Shown piece after piece: positions 42,777 to 51,796 of a stretch of DNA of 64,000 nucleotides (position 1 is its first letter; every line of letters starts with the position of its first letter). Location of the stretch: the NCBI GenBank assembly GCA_025056155.1, contig JANWWL010000009.1:1-64000 (forward strand), given 5' to 3'. The notes under the pieces are model-generated. The model saw only the letters and a list, made by a program, of their open reading frames with translations, did no database searches and was not told where the DNA came from. The DNA comes from Sphingomonadaceae bacterium. Lineage in GTDB: Bacteria; Pseudomonadota; Alphaproteobacteria; Sphingomonadales; Sphingomonadaceae. A program made the translations under genes and the position numbers.

Positions 42777-44085
42777 CGGACACGAAGCCAGGAAAACTGG
42801 TGGCGATGGGCCCCACGTCGGAGACGGTGATGGGCTCGCGCGCGGCGAGCGACAGCACGAGGAAGCTCATGGCGATCCGGTGATCCATCCGGACGTCGAC
42901 CCAGGCGCCGCCGGGCACGGGCGCCCCACCCGAGCCATGGACGGCAAGGCCGTCTGGGAACTCCTCGACCTTCACCCCGCAGGCCGTGAGGCCTGAGGCC
43001 ATGGCCGCCAGGCGGTCGCTTTCCTTGACCCTCAGTTCACCGAGGCCCCGGAACAGGGACCGCCCGCGCGCCAGCGCGGCGGCCACGAAGAGGATCGGGA
43101 ATTCGTCGATCATGGCCGGGACGTCTTCCGGGGCGGTGTCGACCGCGTGCAGTGCCGAGCTGCGGACGAAGAGGTCTCCCACGGGTTCGCCCCCCACCTC
43201 CCGCCGCTCGCGGATCCGGACATCCGCCCCCATGGCGAGGAGGGTGCGCAGCGCACCGTCGCGCGTGGGGTTGAGGCCCACCCCCGGCAGATGGACTTCG
43301 CTGCCGGGAACGAGAAGGGCCGCCACCAGCGGGAAGGCGGCCGAGGACGGATCGGCCGGGATCTCGAGCCGTTGCGGTCGAAGCTCGGGGAACCCGTGGA
43401 CGCGAACGGCCCGGCCGCCGTCGGCCGTGGGCACGACCGAAAGGTCGGCCCCCATCGCCGCCAGCAGCCGCTCGGTGTGATCGCGCGTCGGCAGCGGTTC
43501 GACGACGGTGGTGGCGCCAAGGGCGTGCAGCCCGGCCAGCAGGATGGCGGACTTCACCTGCGCGGAGGCGACCGGCAGGCGGTATTCGAGGGGCAGGGCA
43601 GGGCAGAGGCCGCGCACCGTGGCCGGCAGGCGCATGCCGGGCGCGGCCAGGATGTCGGCACCCATGCGCGCGAGCGGCTCGATCACGCGCGCCATGGGCC
43701 GGCGCGACAGCGAGGCATCGCCCACGAACGTGGCGAGGAAGTCGTGCCCGGCCGCAAGCCCCATGAGCAGGCGTGCCGACGTGCCGCTGTTGCCGAGGTC
43801 GAGCGCGCCCTCGGGCTGGAGCAACCCGCCGACACCCACCCCATCGACCTGCCAATGGCCGGGCCCCAGCCGCCGCACCGACGCGCCGAGCGCTCGCAGG
43901 GCGGCTGCGGTGGCCAGCACGTCCTCGCCTTCGAGAAGGCCCGTGAACGTCGAGGTGCCGACGGCCAAGGCGCCCAGCATCAGCGCGCGATGGGAGATCG
44001 ACTTGTCGCCGGGGACCTCGACGCGACCCACGAGTGGTCCGGGGGCGCGAAGCGTGCACGGCTGCGGGGGGCCCGACGTGGGCAT
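42718..44085 (-). CDS. aroA: 3-phosphoshikimate 1-carboxyvinyltransferase (EPSP synthase)
   Basis: It joins shikimate-3-phosphate and PEP in aromatic amino-acid synthesis. PGDKSISHRALML is near residue 25, GNSGTSARLLMGL near 98, GDASLSRRPMARVIEPL follows, and ELRVKESDRL with DHRIAMSFLV are C-terminal. The pattern resembles the class II group that includes the Agrobacterium CP4 enzyme, but the glyphosate-site motif reads NSGTSAR, with Gly kept. The start is ATG 44085, giving 455 residues. It is divergent from the FYDLN gene and overlaps wecB by 59 bases at its 3' end. Confidence 0.96.
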   Translation of the reverse strand: MPTSGPPQPCTLRAPGPLVGRVEVPGDKSISHRALMLGALAVGTSTFTGLLEGEDVLATAAALRALGASVRRLGPGHWQVDGVGVGGLLQPEGALDLGNSGTSARLLMGLAAGHDFLATFVGDASLSRRPMARVIEPLARMGADILAAPGMRLPATVRGLCPALPLEYRLPVASAQVKSAILLAGLHALGATTVVEPLPTRDHTERLLAAMGADLSVVPTADGGRAVRVHGFPELRPQRLEIPADPSSAAFPLVAALLVPGSEVHLPGVGLNPTRDGALRTLLAMGADVRIRERREVGGEPVGDLFVRSSALHAVDTAPEDVPAMIDEFPILFVAAALARGRSLFRGLGELRVKESDRLAAMASGLTACGVKVEEFPDGLAVHGSGGAPVPGGAWVDVRMDHRIAMSFLVLSLAAREPITVSDVGPIATSFPGFVSVMEALGACALGPGSAPVAP

Positions 44086-44175
44086 GGGCGCCAGGCTTTG
44101 ACAGGGCTGCACCCGCGATGGCAAGGCGCGCCGTGGCGGTCGGGCCGCCAGCCTTCGGCGCGGGAGACGGCAGCG

Positions 44176-44508
44176 GTGATCAAGCCGGAGTGGGGCGTCA
44201 AGCGCACCTGCCCCAAGTGCAGCACACGGTTCTATGACCTGGGGTCCGACGATCCCGTGACCTGCATCAACTGCGGGCATGCCTGGTATCCTGAACCCAT
44301 CCTCAAGTCGAAGCAGGTGATCCCCTTCGAGGAGGCCAAGACCGAGGAAGAAGCCAAGGCCGGCGAGGGCGAGGCGGCGGGAGCCGAACTGGACCTGGAG
44401 GCCGTGGCGGCCGAGGAGGGCGAAGCGGGTGCCGATGCCGAGATCGACATCGGCGACGACGACGACCTGGGCGACGTTCCCATGGGCGAGGAGGACGAGG
44501 AGCGCTGA
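44176..44508 (+). CDS. FYDLN-acid domain protein (TIGR02300 family)
   Basis: A small protein of 110 residues found almost only in alphaproteobacteria and of unknown function. The N-terminus is a zinc ribbon with Cys12, Cys15, Cys30 and Cys33 around the signature RFYDLGSDDP, where the family has FYDLN. The rest, from about residue 55, is highly acidic low-complexity sequence rich in Glu, Asp and Ala, ending EEDEER. The start is GTG 44176, followed directly by the family-typical IKPEWGVKR. Its position divergent from aroA is conserved in alphaproteobacteria. Confidence 0.9.
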   Translation: MIKPEWGVKRTCPKCSTRFYDLGSDDPVTCINCGHAWYPEPILKSKQVIPFEEAKTEEEAKAGEGEAAGAELDLEAVAAEEGEAGADAEIDIGDDDDLGDVPMGEEDEER

Positions 44509-44573
44509 TCGCTGGCGAAGGCCCGATGCGGCCGGCGCTCGGGTGTTGGCGGTTCGACCTGCCCTCAGGCCTT

Positions 44574-44722
44574 GGCCATTCCGCGCACCCGGGGAGGCGT
44601 GATGCCGAGCGGCCCGAAGCCCAGACCATGGGATGGCCATCCCGCGCAGCCGCGCAGGCGTGATCCCGAACGGCCCGAAGCGCTGATTATCCCCCGGCCA
44701 ACCCGCGCATTCGGGGAAGCGT
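44574..44722. repeat. Tandem repeat, 61-bp period, about 2.4 copies
   Basis: Units begin at 44574, 44635 and 44696. The first two agree at 42 of 49 bases and then diverge; the third agrees only over its first ~27 bases (ggccaacccgcgcattcg...). The shared first part contains a short CCCG...CGGG stem. It lies in the 548-base spacer between the FYDLN gene and tRNA-Ala, where no gene is supported. Confidence 0.65.
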
Positions 44723-44868
44723 TGGACCAGGTGGCTGGCCCCTGCCTGGGCCGTCTCCGCATCCGGCCGGAGATGCCGCTCGCACCGGCTGGCCGGTCCG
44801 GTCGGAAGGGCGTGGGGAGGGGAGCGGCCCACGCCACGCCCGCGGGCTTGGCCTGGGGCGAGGTTTCG

Positions 44869-44963
44869 GTGCGATACTCGGCGGGCCGACCGACCCAGGT
44901 GAGCCAGCGGCGCGTGAAGGCGTTCCAATCGTGCCCGTGCGACACTCGGCGGGCCGGTCGACC
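44869..44963. repeat. Pair of imperfect 27-bp direct repeats
   Basis: Copies at 44869-44895 and 44937-44963 share gtgcga-a/c-actcggcgggcc, followed by diverged ends, 68 bases apart. They sit in the same geneless spacer as the 61-bp repeats but differ in sequence. Confidence 0.5.
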
Positions 44964-45056
44964 TCGTTGAGCGGCGCCCTTGCACGGGAGCCGGGTGGCG
45001 GCTAGGTCGGGCATACCGGCGTCCGGGCCCAGACGGGCGCCCCTTGAGCGTGGCTT

Positions 45057-45132
<76 letters not shown>

Positions 45133-45385
45133 CGACCGTGCGCGGGAAGAACGAAGCGGCGGCCGGAGCGAGCGGGTTGCGACCTCATGACCGACCGCGC
45201 CGAAGGACCACCCGCGTGCGGGTTGCTTGCCGGAGCCGCGCCGGGCCGGGGGCGTCGTGTCCCGAAGCGCGCTGCGCCTGGGTGGGGCGGGCTGAGGGCT
45301 CATGGGCCGGTTCTTCCCGACAGGTTGATTGGGCGCAGCCCGCGCGCCAAGGGCGGGCCTTAAGACGCGTTCAGGGAGGACATCC

Positions 45386-46894
45386 GTGGCCCTGCGGCGG
45401 ATCGATCACTGGCTTGCGTTGGGCACGGCGGGCTTGCCGCCGGTCGAGACGGGGCCGGTCTACGATCCCAACTCAGGGGTGGTGCAGGCCGAGGTGCCGC
45501 TCGCTGGGCGGGCGGTGCTGGACCGAGCCGTGGAAGGTGCCTTGGCGGCCCAGCCGGATTGGGCGGCCACCAATCCGCAGCGCCGTGCGCGCGTGCTCTT
45601 CGAGTTCAAGCGGCTGGTCGAGGCGGAGATGGACGACCTCGCCCGGCTTCTCGCCTCGGAGCACGGTAAGGTTCTGGCCGATGCCCGCGGGGACCTGCAG
45701 CGGGGGCTCGAGGTCATCGAGTTCGCCTGCGGCATTCCCCACCTGTTGAAGGGCGAATACACGCCGGGCGCGGGGCCCGGAATCGACGTTCAGTCGATGC
45801 GCGTGCCGGTCGGCATCGGGGCCGGCATCACGCCGTTCAACTTTCCGGCCATGATTCCCATGTGGATGTTCGGCGTGGCGATCGCCTGTGGCAACGCCTT
45901 CATCCTGAAGCCCAGCGAAAAGGACCCGTCGGTTCCCGTGCGCCTGGCCGAGCTGATGGAACGGGCCGGTGCGCCCCGTGGCATCCTGCAGGTGGTCCAT
46001 GGCGGGGCCGAAATGGTGGACGCCATCCTGGACCACCCGGCGATCGCCGCCGTGAGCTTCGTGGGCTCCTCCGAGGTGGCCCAGCACGTCTACGCTCGGG
46101 GTAGTGCGGCGGGCAAACGGGTGCAGGCCTTCGGGGGCGCCAAGAACCACGGCATCGTGCTGCCCGACGCCGACCTCGACCGGGCCGTGGAGGACATCGT
46201 GGGCGCCGCCTTCGGGAGTGCCGGCGAGCGCTGCATGGCCCTGCCGGTGGTGGTGCCCGTGGGCGAGGCGACCGCGGAAGCATTGCGCGCGCGGCTGGTG
46301 CCGGCCATCCACGCGTTGCGCGTCGGCGTATCGACGGATCCCGAGGCGCATTACGGTCCGGTCGTGACAGCCGAACACCGGGCGCGGATCGAGGGCTGGA
46401 TCGCCCGCGCCGTAGCCGAGGGGGCGGAGCTAGTCGTGGACGGGCGAGGCTTCCGCCTGCAGGGCCACGAGCAGGGTTTCTTCGTGGGACCCACCTTCCT
46501 GGACCACGTGACACCCACCATGGAGAGCTATCGGGCCGAGATCTTCGGGCCCGTCCTCCAGATGGTGCGGGCCAAGGACTTCGAGGAGGCGCTGCGGCTT
46601 CCCTCCGACCACCCCTATGGCAACGGAGTGGCCGTGTTCACCCGCAGCGGCCGCGCCGCCCGCGAGTTCGCCCACCGGGTGAACGTGGGCATGGTAGGGA
46701 TCAACGTGCCGATCCCGGTGCCGGTCGCCTACCACACGTTCGGCGGCTGGAAGCGTTCGGCGTTCGGCGACATCAACCAGCACGGGCCGGAAGGCGTGCG
46801 CTTCTGGACGAAGATCAAGACGGTGACGAGCCGCTGGCCGGAGGACGACGGCGGAAGCGGCCAGGACGCCTTCGTGATCCCCACGATGCGCTGA
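45386..46894 (+). CDS. mmsA: Methylmalonate-semialdehyde dehydrogenase (CoA-acylating)
   Basis: It oxidises methylmalonate semialdehyde to propionyl-CoA, CO2 and NADH, the last step of valine breakdown. The aldehyde-dehydrogenase fold is clear: [13 protein letters not shown] near 149 and catalytic Cys283 in AGERCMAL. The motif lacks the general-base Glu seen in hydrolytic ALDHs (GGAKNHGIV instead of ELGG), as expected for the CoA-dependent group. The start is GTG 45386, preceded by AGGGAGGA at a good distance, giving 502 residues. It heads the mmsA-ech-mmsB operon. Confidence 0.95.
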   Translation: MALRRIDHWLALGTAGLPPVETGPVYDPNSGVVQAEVPLAGRAVLDRAVEGALAAQPDWAATNPQRRARVLFEFKRLVEAEMDDLARLLASEHGKVLADARGDLQRGLEVIEFACGIPHLLKGEYTPGAGPGIDVQSMRVPVGIGAGITPFNFPAMIPMWMFGVAIACGNAFILKPSEKDPSVPVRLAELMERAGAPRGILQVVHGGAEMVDAILDHPAIAAVSFVGSSEVAQHVYARGSAAGKRVQAFGGAKNHGIVLPDADLDRAVEDIVGAAFGSAGERCMALPVVVPVGEATAEALRARLVPAIHALRVGVSTDPEAHYGPVVTAEHRARIEGWIARAVAEGAELVVDGRGFRLQGHEQGFFVGPTFLDHVTPTMESYRAEIFGPVLQMVRAKDFEEALRLPSDHPYGNGVAVFTRSGRAAREFAHRVNVGMVGINVPIPVPVAYHTFGGWKRSAFGDINQHGPEGVRFWTKIKTVTSRWPEDDGGSGQDAFVIPTMR

Positions 46895-46905
46895 AAGGGC
46901 GAACG

Positions 46906-47679
46906 ATGGCCTATCAGACGATCCTCGTCGACCGGGAGGGGCCGATCCAGGTCATCACGCTCAATCGTCCGAAGGCCCTCAACGCGCTCAACAGCGAGGT
47001 GTTGGCCGAGCTTATCACCGCGTTCGAGCGGTTCGACGCCGACCCCGAGCTGCGCTGCGCGATTCTGACCGGCAACGAGAAGGCCTTCGCGGCAGGTGCC
47101 GACATCAAGGAGATGGCCCCCCGGACGGTGGGGGAAATGTTCGGCGGCGATTATTTCGCGGGCTACGGCCGAGTGACCGCCACCCGCAAGCCGTGGATCG
47201 CCGCCGTGGCCGGCTATGCGCTGGGCGGCGGCTGCGAGCTGGCGATGATGGCCGACATCCTGATCGCGGCCGACACCGCGCGCTTCGGCCAGCCCGAGAT
47301 CAAGCTGGGGGTGACGCCGGGCATGGGGGGGTCGCAACGGCTGACGCGGGCCATCGGCAAGGCCAAGGCCATGGAAATGTGCCTGACCGGACGCATGATG
47401 GACGCGGCTGAGGCGGAGCGGGCGGGCCTGGTGGCCCGCGTGGTGCCTGCCGCCCAGCTGATGAGCGAGGCCCGCAAACTCGCCCTGGAGATCGCCGCCA
47501 TGCCGCCCCTGGCCGCCATGGCGGTCAAGGAGCAGGTGAACGCGGCGTTTGAGACGACGCTGTCGCAGGGGATCCTCTTCGAGCGACGGCTGTTCCACGC
47601 CATGTTCGGCACGGCCGACCAGACCGAGGGCATGACGGCCTTCATCGAGAAGCGTCCAGGCCGGTGGACGGGCCGATAG
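46906..47679 (+). CDS. Enoyl-CoA hydratase
   Basis: This is a crotonase-fold enzyme of 257 residues that hydrates 2-enoyl-CoA to 3-hydroxyacyl-CoA. The oxyanion-hole motif [11 protein letters not shown] is near 62-72. The two catalytic glutamates are in [11 protein letters not shown] near 110 and [15 protein letters not shown] near 130, both of which point to a hydratase and not an isomerase. Between mmsA and mmsB it most likely hydrates methacrylyl-CoA to 3-hydroxyisobutyryl-CoA. The separate 3-hydroxyisobutyryl-CoA hydrolase expected in the pathway is not here. It overlaps mmsB by 16 bases. Confidence 0.94.
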   Translation: MAYQTILVDREGPIQVITLNRPKALNALNSEVLAELITAFERFDADPELRCAILTGNEKAFAAGADIKEMAPRTVGEMFGGDYFAGYGRVTATRKPWIAAVAGYALGGGCELAMMADILIAADTARFGQPEIKLGVTPGMGGSQRLTRAIGKAKAMEMCLTGRMMDAAEAERAGLVARVVPAAQLMSEARKLALEIAAMPPLAAMAVKEQVNAAFETTLSQGILFERRLFHAMFGTADQTEGMTAFIEKRPGRWTGR

Positions 47680-48572
47680 ACAGACGCGCCCCTGAGGGCC
47701 CCGTCGCCTTCGTGGGGCTGGGCAACATGGGGTCGGGGATGGCCGCCAACCTGGCGGCGCACGGCGTGGTGGTGCGTGCGTTCGACCTGGACCCCGGGGC
47801 CGTCCGGCGCGCGGCCGAGGCGGGCTGCACGCCGGTGGCAAGCGCGGCGGAAGCGGCGGCCGGGGCCGCCGCCTTCATCACGATGCTGCCCGCCGGCGAG
47901 GCCGTGGCGGCCGTTTGGCGTGAGGCGGCCTTCCCCGTCCTGAGACCAGGCGCGCTCGTCGTCGACTGTTCGACCATCGACCTTGCAACCACCCGTGCGC
48001 TTGCCGGGGAAGCGGAAGCGCGTGGGCTGGTGCCGGTGGACGCCCCGGTGTCGGGCGGCATCGCCGCTGCGGCCGCCGGAACCCTGACCTTCATGGTGGG
48101 CGCAACCGACGAGGGGTTCGAGCGGGTGCAACCCCTGCTCGGCCACATGGGCCGCGCCGTGCTGCGGGCGGGCGGCCATGGCGCCGGCCAGGCGGCGAAG
48201 CTGGCCAACAACCTGCTGCTGGCGGCCACCATGGTGGCCACCTGCGAAGCCTTGCTGCTGGCGCGCAAGCTGGGGCTGGACCCGCGGGCCTTTTACGAGA
48301 TCGCCGCACGCTCGTCGGGGCAGTCGTGGTCGCTCACGAGCTATTGCCCGCTTCCGGGCGTGGGTCCGGAAAGCCCCGCCGACCGGGGGTACCAAGGCGG
48401 ATTCGCCACCAGGCTGATGGTGAAGGACCTGCGTCTGGCCCTGGCGGCGGCTCGCGACGCAGGGGCCTTAACTCCGATGGGTGAACGGGCCGCGGCACTC
48501 TACGAAGCCTTCGCCGCCGAGCCTGAGCGCGCGCGGCTCGACTTTTCGGCCATCATCCAGGCGCTGGCTTAA
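47664..48572 (+). CDS. mmsB: 3-hydroxyisobutyrate dehydrogenase
   Basis: It oxidises 3-hydroxyisobutyrate to methylmalonate semialdehyde, the substrate of MmsA. The NAD-binding [19 protein letters not shown] lies at about residues 16-34, the substrate motif [21 protein letters not shown] near 127, and the catalytic Lys in KLANNLLLA near 178. The length of 302 residues is normal. The start GTG 47664 lies inside the end of the enoyl-CoA hydratase gene, indicating coupled translation. Confidence 0.95.
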   Translation: MDGPIDRRAPEGPVAFVGLGNMGSGMAANLAAHGVVVRAFDLDPGAVRRAAEAGCTPVASAAEAAAGAAAFITMLPAGEAVAAVWREAAFPVLRPGALVVDCSTIDLATTRALAGEAEARGLVPVDAPVSGGIAAAAAGTLTFMVGATDEGFERVQPLLGHMGRAVLRAGGHGAGQAAKLANNLLLAATMVATCEALLLARKLGLDPRAFYEIAARSSGQSWSLTSYCPLPGVGPESPADRGYQGGFATRLMVKDLRLALAAARDAGALTPMGERAAALYEAFAAEPERARLDFSAIIQALA

Positions 48573-48573
48573 A

Positions 48574-48608
48574 CCCGCCGAGGCCCGGCCGTTCACCATC
48601 GTGGCGGG
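48574..48608 (+). terminator. Stem-loop between mmsB and the Flp pilin gene
   Basis: CCCGCC at 48574-48579 pairs with GGCGGG at 48603-48608. It starts right after the mmsB stop and ends 33 bases before flp. No T-run follows, so a terminator role is tentative; it marks the border between two functionally separate operons. Confidence 0.25.
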
Positions 48609-48641
48609 CGACACGGACACTGCGCCCGCAGGAGGTGCAGC

Positions 48642-48836
48642 ATGATGCTCTGGCTGACGCGCGTGGCCCGCAACCGCTCGGGGGCTACCGCCATCGAATA
48701 CGGCCTGATTGCGGCGTTCGTGGCGCTGGCGATCGTGGCGACCTTGCCATCCATCCGGTCGAGCCTCGCCGGTGTGTTCGGCGGGATCGACCGCGAGCTG
48801 TCGCAGGCGGCACGGTCGGCGCGGCCAGGGCGCTAA
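48642..48836 (+). CDS. flp: Flp-type (type IVb) pilin subunit
   Basis: A 64-residue prepilin. A short basic leader ends at Gly14, followed by ATAIEYGLIAAFVALAI: the Flp motif with Glu at position +5 and Tyr after it. The hydrophobic helix covers about residues 17-40. It should be cleaved by the CpaA peptidase encoded next and polymerised into Tad pili. A strong ribosome-binding site, AGGAGGT, precedes ATG 48642. Only one pilin gene is present. Confidence 0.95.
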   Translation: MMLWLTRVARNRSGATAIEYGLIAAFVALAIVATLPSIRSSLAGVFGGIDRELSQAARSARPGR

Positions 48837-48963
48837 GGGACGCGCCCGCCGCGCCGCCTTGCGGCGCATCCGAGGGTGCCGGTCGGGACGCCTGCGCGCG
48901 CTTCGACTTGTGGGTGCGGAGCGGGTCCGACCGCGGCGGCAGACGCTGGGGTCGAGGACGGTC

Positions 48964-49488
48964 ATGGAAGGGAATGCGGGTTCCGTCGCGGCTCCGGCCG
49001 GTGCCGTGCTGCTGGCGGCCTCGACCGCCTTGGCCGCGGCCTTGCTCGTCATCGCGGCGGCCTGGGATCTGGCCGTGCGACAGATCCCGGATCGGGCTTC
49101 GGCGGGCATCGCGCTCGCTGCGCTCGTGCCGCTGGCGCAACAGCCACTGCCCACGGGGCTGGCCAGTCTGCTCGTGGCCACGGTGCTTTTCGGCCTGGGC
49201 GTCGTGGCGTTCCGCTTCGGTCTGATGGGGGGTGGCGACGTGAAGCTTCTGGGCGCCGTCGGGCTGTGGCTGAGGCCCGAGGATCTGTCGCTGTTCCTCG
49301 CAGTCCAGGCGGTGACGACGCTCACGCTCGTCGTGCTGGTCCTGCTGTGGCATCGCAGGATGCGCCGTCGCGACGGGCAGGCGGACGCCGCTGCGGTGCC
49401 GCGGCCGACCTTGCCCTTCGGGGTCGCCATCGCCGCGGGCGGCATCGGCGTGCTGATGGTCCATGTGGATCATCTGGCACCGGTCTGA
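48964..49488 (+). CDS. cpaA: Prepilin peptidase CpaA/TadV (A24 family)
   Basis: This is an inner-membrane aspartyl protease that cleaves the Flp prepilin leader. The first catalytic Asp is in AAWDLAVRQIPD near residue 33 and the second in the GGGDVKLLGAVG motif near 89. Five or six hydrophobic helices are present. With 174 residues it is the short form without the N-methyltransferase part of PilD. The start ATG 48964 was chosen because it precedes the first helix. It is followed by cpaB after five bases. Confidence 0.92.
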   Translation: MEGNAGSVAAPAGAVLLAASTALAAALLVIAAAWDLAVRQIPDRASAGIALAALVPLAQQPLPTGLASLLVATVLFGLGVVAFRFGLMGGGDVKLLGAVGLWLRPEDLSLFLAVQAVTTLTLVVLVLLWHRRMRRRDGQADAAAVPRPTLPFGVAIAAGGIGVLMVHVDHLAPV

Positions 49489-49493
49489 CGGGC

Positions 49494-50489
49494 ATGGACC
49501 TGCGCCACGACTTCCGGCCGGTCGGGACGGGAGAACCGGGCGGTCGACGGAGGATAAGACGCCTGTCGAGCGGGGTGCTGCTGGTGGCGCTGGGCCTCGT
49601 GCTGGTCGGTTCAGGCGTGCTCGTGGCGGCCCGCTGGCTCGAGGCGGAAGCGCGGCGGCGCGCGGCGACGCTCGCCGCTCCCGTGGCCCTGGCGCCCCTC
49701 TGGGTCGCGGCCATCGACATCCCGGCGGACCGGGCCTTCGACCCCGACGACGTGCGGTTGGAGCGTTGGCCGGCGACGGCCCTGCCGGCGGGCCGGTTCA
49801 TGGGCGACCGCCGCGCACTGGAAGCGCTGGCCGGTCGCCGGCTGCGGGCAGACCTGCCTGCGGGCGCCCCGCTGCTGGCGGGCCACTTCGAGGATGAGGC
49901 CCGGGGATCCGAACCCGGTCGGCCCGCCGTCGGTCGGCGAGCCCTGACGCTGCCGGCGGCCGACCTCGACGTTCCCCTCAACCTGCTCTCGTCGGGCGAT
50001 CGGGTGGACGTGATCTTCTCCGGCAGTTTCGCCGACGGGGGGCGTGTGGCCGAGACCGTGATCGCCGGTGCGCGGGTGCTGGGCATCGAGACCGCTGCCG
50101 GGCCCGGGGGGTTGGCGGGGGGTGCGACGGCGGTGACGCTGGAGGTGACCCCGGCCGAGGCCGAAGCGCTGGCGCTGCTGAACGAAGCGGGCCGTCTGAC
50201 GCTGGCGCTGAGGGCCAAGGACGACCGGGCGGCGACGACGGATCGACTTCCGTTGGAGCGGCTGCGGGCCCTGGCGGCGCGGCTGGCGGTGCCGCGGCCT
50301 GCCTCGCCGCTGGGGGCGCCGGCCGGTGGGGACCGGCCCACCCCAACCCCTCCTGGGCCGGTGGGCGAGGCTGCGGAGCCCATGGCGGCGTCGGGGGACG
50401 GGCGCACCCGCGAAGGCGGCGTGGAGGTGATCCGTGGCGCCCCACCCCCAGGGTCGCGCACGGCGGAGCCTGAGGACAGCGGGGCATGA
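49494..50489 (+). CDS. cpaB: Flp pilus assembly protein CpaB/RcpC
   Basis: This is a periplasmic protein anchored by one N-terminal helix (about residues 24-45). The SAF domain follows with WVAAIDIPADRAFDPDDV near 63-80, then the RcpC/CpaB domain with ALTLPAADLDVPLNLLSSGDRVDVIF near 150. The C-terminal 60 residues are Pro/Ala/Gly-rich. It helps the CpaC secretin assemble. The length of 331 residues is near the norm. The start ATG 49494 is five bases after cpaA, and the end overlaps cpaC by four bases. Confidence 0.92.
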   Translation: MDLRHDFRPVGTGEPGGRRRIRRLSSGVLLVALGLVLVGSGVLVAARWLEAEARRRAATLAAPVALAPLWVAAIDIPADRAFDPDDVRLERWPATALPAGRFMGDRRALEALAGRRLRADLPAGAPLLAGHFEDEARGSEPGRPAVGRRALTLPAADLDVPLNLLSSGDRVDVIFSGSFADGGRVAETVIAGARVLGIETAAGPGGLAGGATAVTLEVTPAEAEALALLNEAGRLTLALRAKDDRAATTDRLPLERLRALAARLAVPRPASPLGAPAGGDRPTPTPPGPVGEAAEPMAASGDGRTREGGVEVIRGAPPPGSRTAEPEDSGA

Positions 50490-51796
50490 CGCGCCGGTCA
50501 CCGCCGGGCAAACCCATGGGTGTGATGCGTCGGTCGGCGATCTGGGCCGCCGCGCTGGGCGCGCTGGCGAGCGGCGCGGTCTCCGCCGGGGCGAAAGGGG
50601 CCGACGTGACGGCTGCCGTCGAGCGCCTTGCCGTCGAAGTGGGCAAGGGCCGCCTGGTGCGACTCGACCGGCCGGCGGCGAGCGTGTTCATCGCCAACCC
50701 GACGATTGCCGACGTCAACGTCCGCTCCCCCCGGCTGCTCTACCTGCATGGGCGCAGCCCCGGCGAGACGAGCCTGTTCGCCGTCGACGCGGCCGACCGG
50801 CCGATGCTCGCGCTGACGGTGGCGGTGGGCCTCGACGCGGAGGCGGTGGCGGCGGCCCTTTCGGGGACGCTGGGGCCAGGAGCGGTGGCCGTGCGCACCG
50901 TGGGCGACGCCCTGGAGCTGTCGGGCGAAGTGGACACGGCCGCCCAGGCGGCAGAGGCCATCCGGGTGGCCGGCCGCTTCGTGGGCGCCGATCCCAGCCG
51001 GGTGATCAACCGGATCCGCGTGCGGCGGCCCAACCAGGTGGCGCTCAAGGTGCGGTTGGTGGAGGCCTCCCGCGAGGTGTTTCGGGCGCTGGGGTTCAAC
51101 TGGGAGATGCTGGGAACCCGCGGCGACCTGGTGCTGGGCATGGCCACGGGCAACCCGATCGCCGGCCTGCCGGGGCTGCTCGAGCGTGCGAACGGCGCAA
51201 GCCGCATCGGCGGGCTGCTGGACGGGCGCAACCTGGACGTCGAGTCGGCCATCGACCTCTTGGATCGGACGGGTCTTGCGCGCGTGCTGGCCGAGCCCGT
51301 GCTGACGGCGGCCTCGGGCGAGCCCGCCTCGTTCCTGGTGGGGGGCGAATATCCCGTGCCCGTGCCCCAGGAAGGCAATGTGACCACGATCGAATTCAAG
51401 CGCTTCGGCGTCGGCCTGAACTTCGTGGCGACGATCGGGGCGGGGGAGCGCATCCATCTGAAGCTGAGCCCGGAGGTGAGCCAACTGTCGTTGGCCGGAG
51501 CGGTCAGCATCAATGGCATCGAGGTGCCGGCGCTCACCGTCCGGCGGGTGGAGACGAGCGTGGAGCTCGCCTCGGGCCAGAGCCTGGCCGTGGCCGGCCT
51601 GGTGCAGGCCTCGACCCTTAAGGAATTGAAGAAGTTTCCGGGGTTGGGGGACATCCCGGTGCTGGGCGAGCTCGTCCGGTCGCGTCGGTTAGAACGGCGC
51701 GAGACCGAGTTGGTGGTGATCGTGACCCCCTATCTGGTGCAGCCGGTCGCCGCGGCAGCGCTGGCGGAGCCGGCATGGGAGGAGGCGCGGCCGTGA
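50486..51796 (+). CDS. cpaC: Tad pilus secretin CpaC/RcpA
   Basis: This protein forms the outer-membrane ring through which the pilus passes. A signal peptide covers about residues 1-37. A N0-like domain follows (VEVGKGRLVRLDRPAASVFIANPTIADV), then a BON domain near 120-180. The secretin core has VGGEYPVPVPQEG and the C-terminal VAGLVQ, then FPGLGDIPVLGELVRSRR, the well-known secretin signature. The length of 436 residues is normal. It overlaps cpaB by four bases and the mini cpaD gene through GTGA. Confidence 0.95.
   Translation: MTRRSPPGKPMGVMRRSAIWAAALGALASGAVSAGAKGADVTAAVERLAVEVGKGRLVRLDRPAASVFIANPTIADVNVRSPRLLYLHGRSPGETSLFAVDAADRPMLALTVAVGLDAEAVAAALSGTLGPGAVAVRTVGDALELSGEVDTAAQAAEAIRVAGRFVGADPSRVINRIRVRRPNQVALKVRLVEASREVFRALGFNWEMLGTRGDLVLGMATGNPIAGLPGLLERANGASRIGGLLDGRNLDVESAIDLLDRTGLARVLAEPVLTAASGEPASFLVGGEYPVPVPQEGNVTTIEFKRFGVGLNFVATIGAGERIHLKLSPEVSQLSLAGAVSINGIEVPALTVRRVETSVELASGQSLAVAGLVQASTLKELKKFPGLGDIPVLGELVRSRRLERRETELVVIVTPYLVQPVAAAALAEPAWEEARP

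Noticed and set aside
44574-44722. A working CRISPR array
   Set aside because: There are fewer than three full units, the would-be spacers are partly similar to each other, and no cas gene is in the window; recorded as a repeat only.
44572-44970. A 132-codon plus-strand gene in the FYDLN-tRNA spacer
   Set aside because: It is generated by translating the 61-bp repeats; no family resemblance and no start signal.
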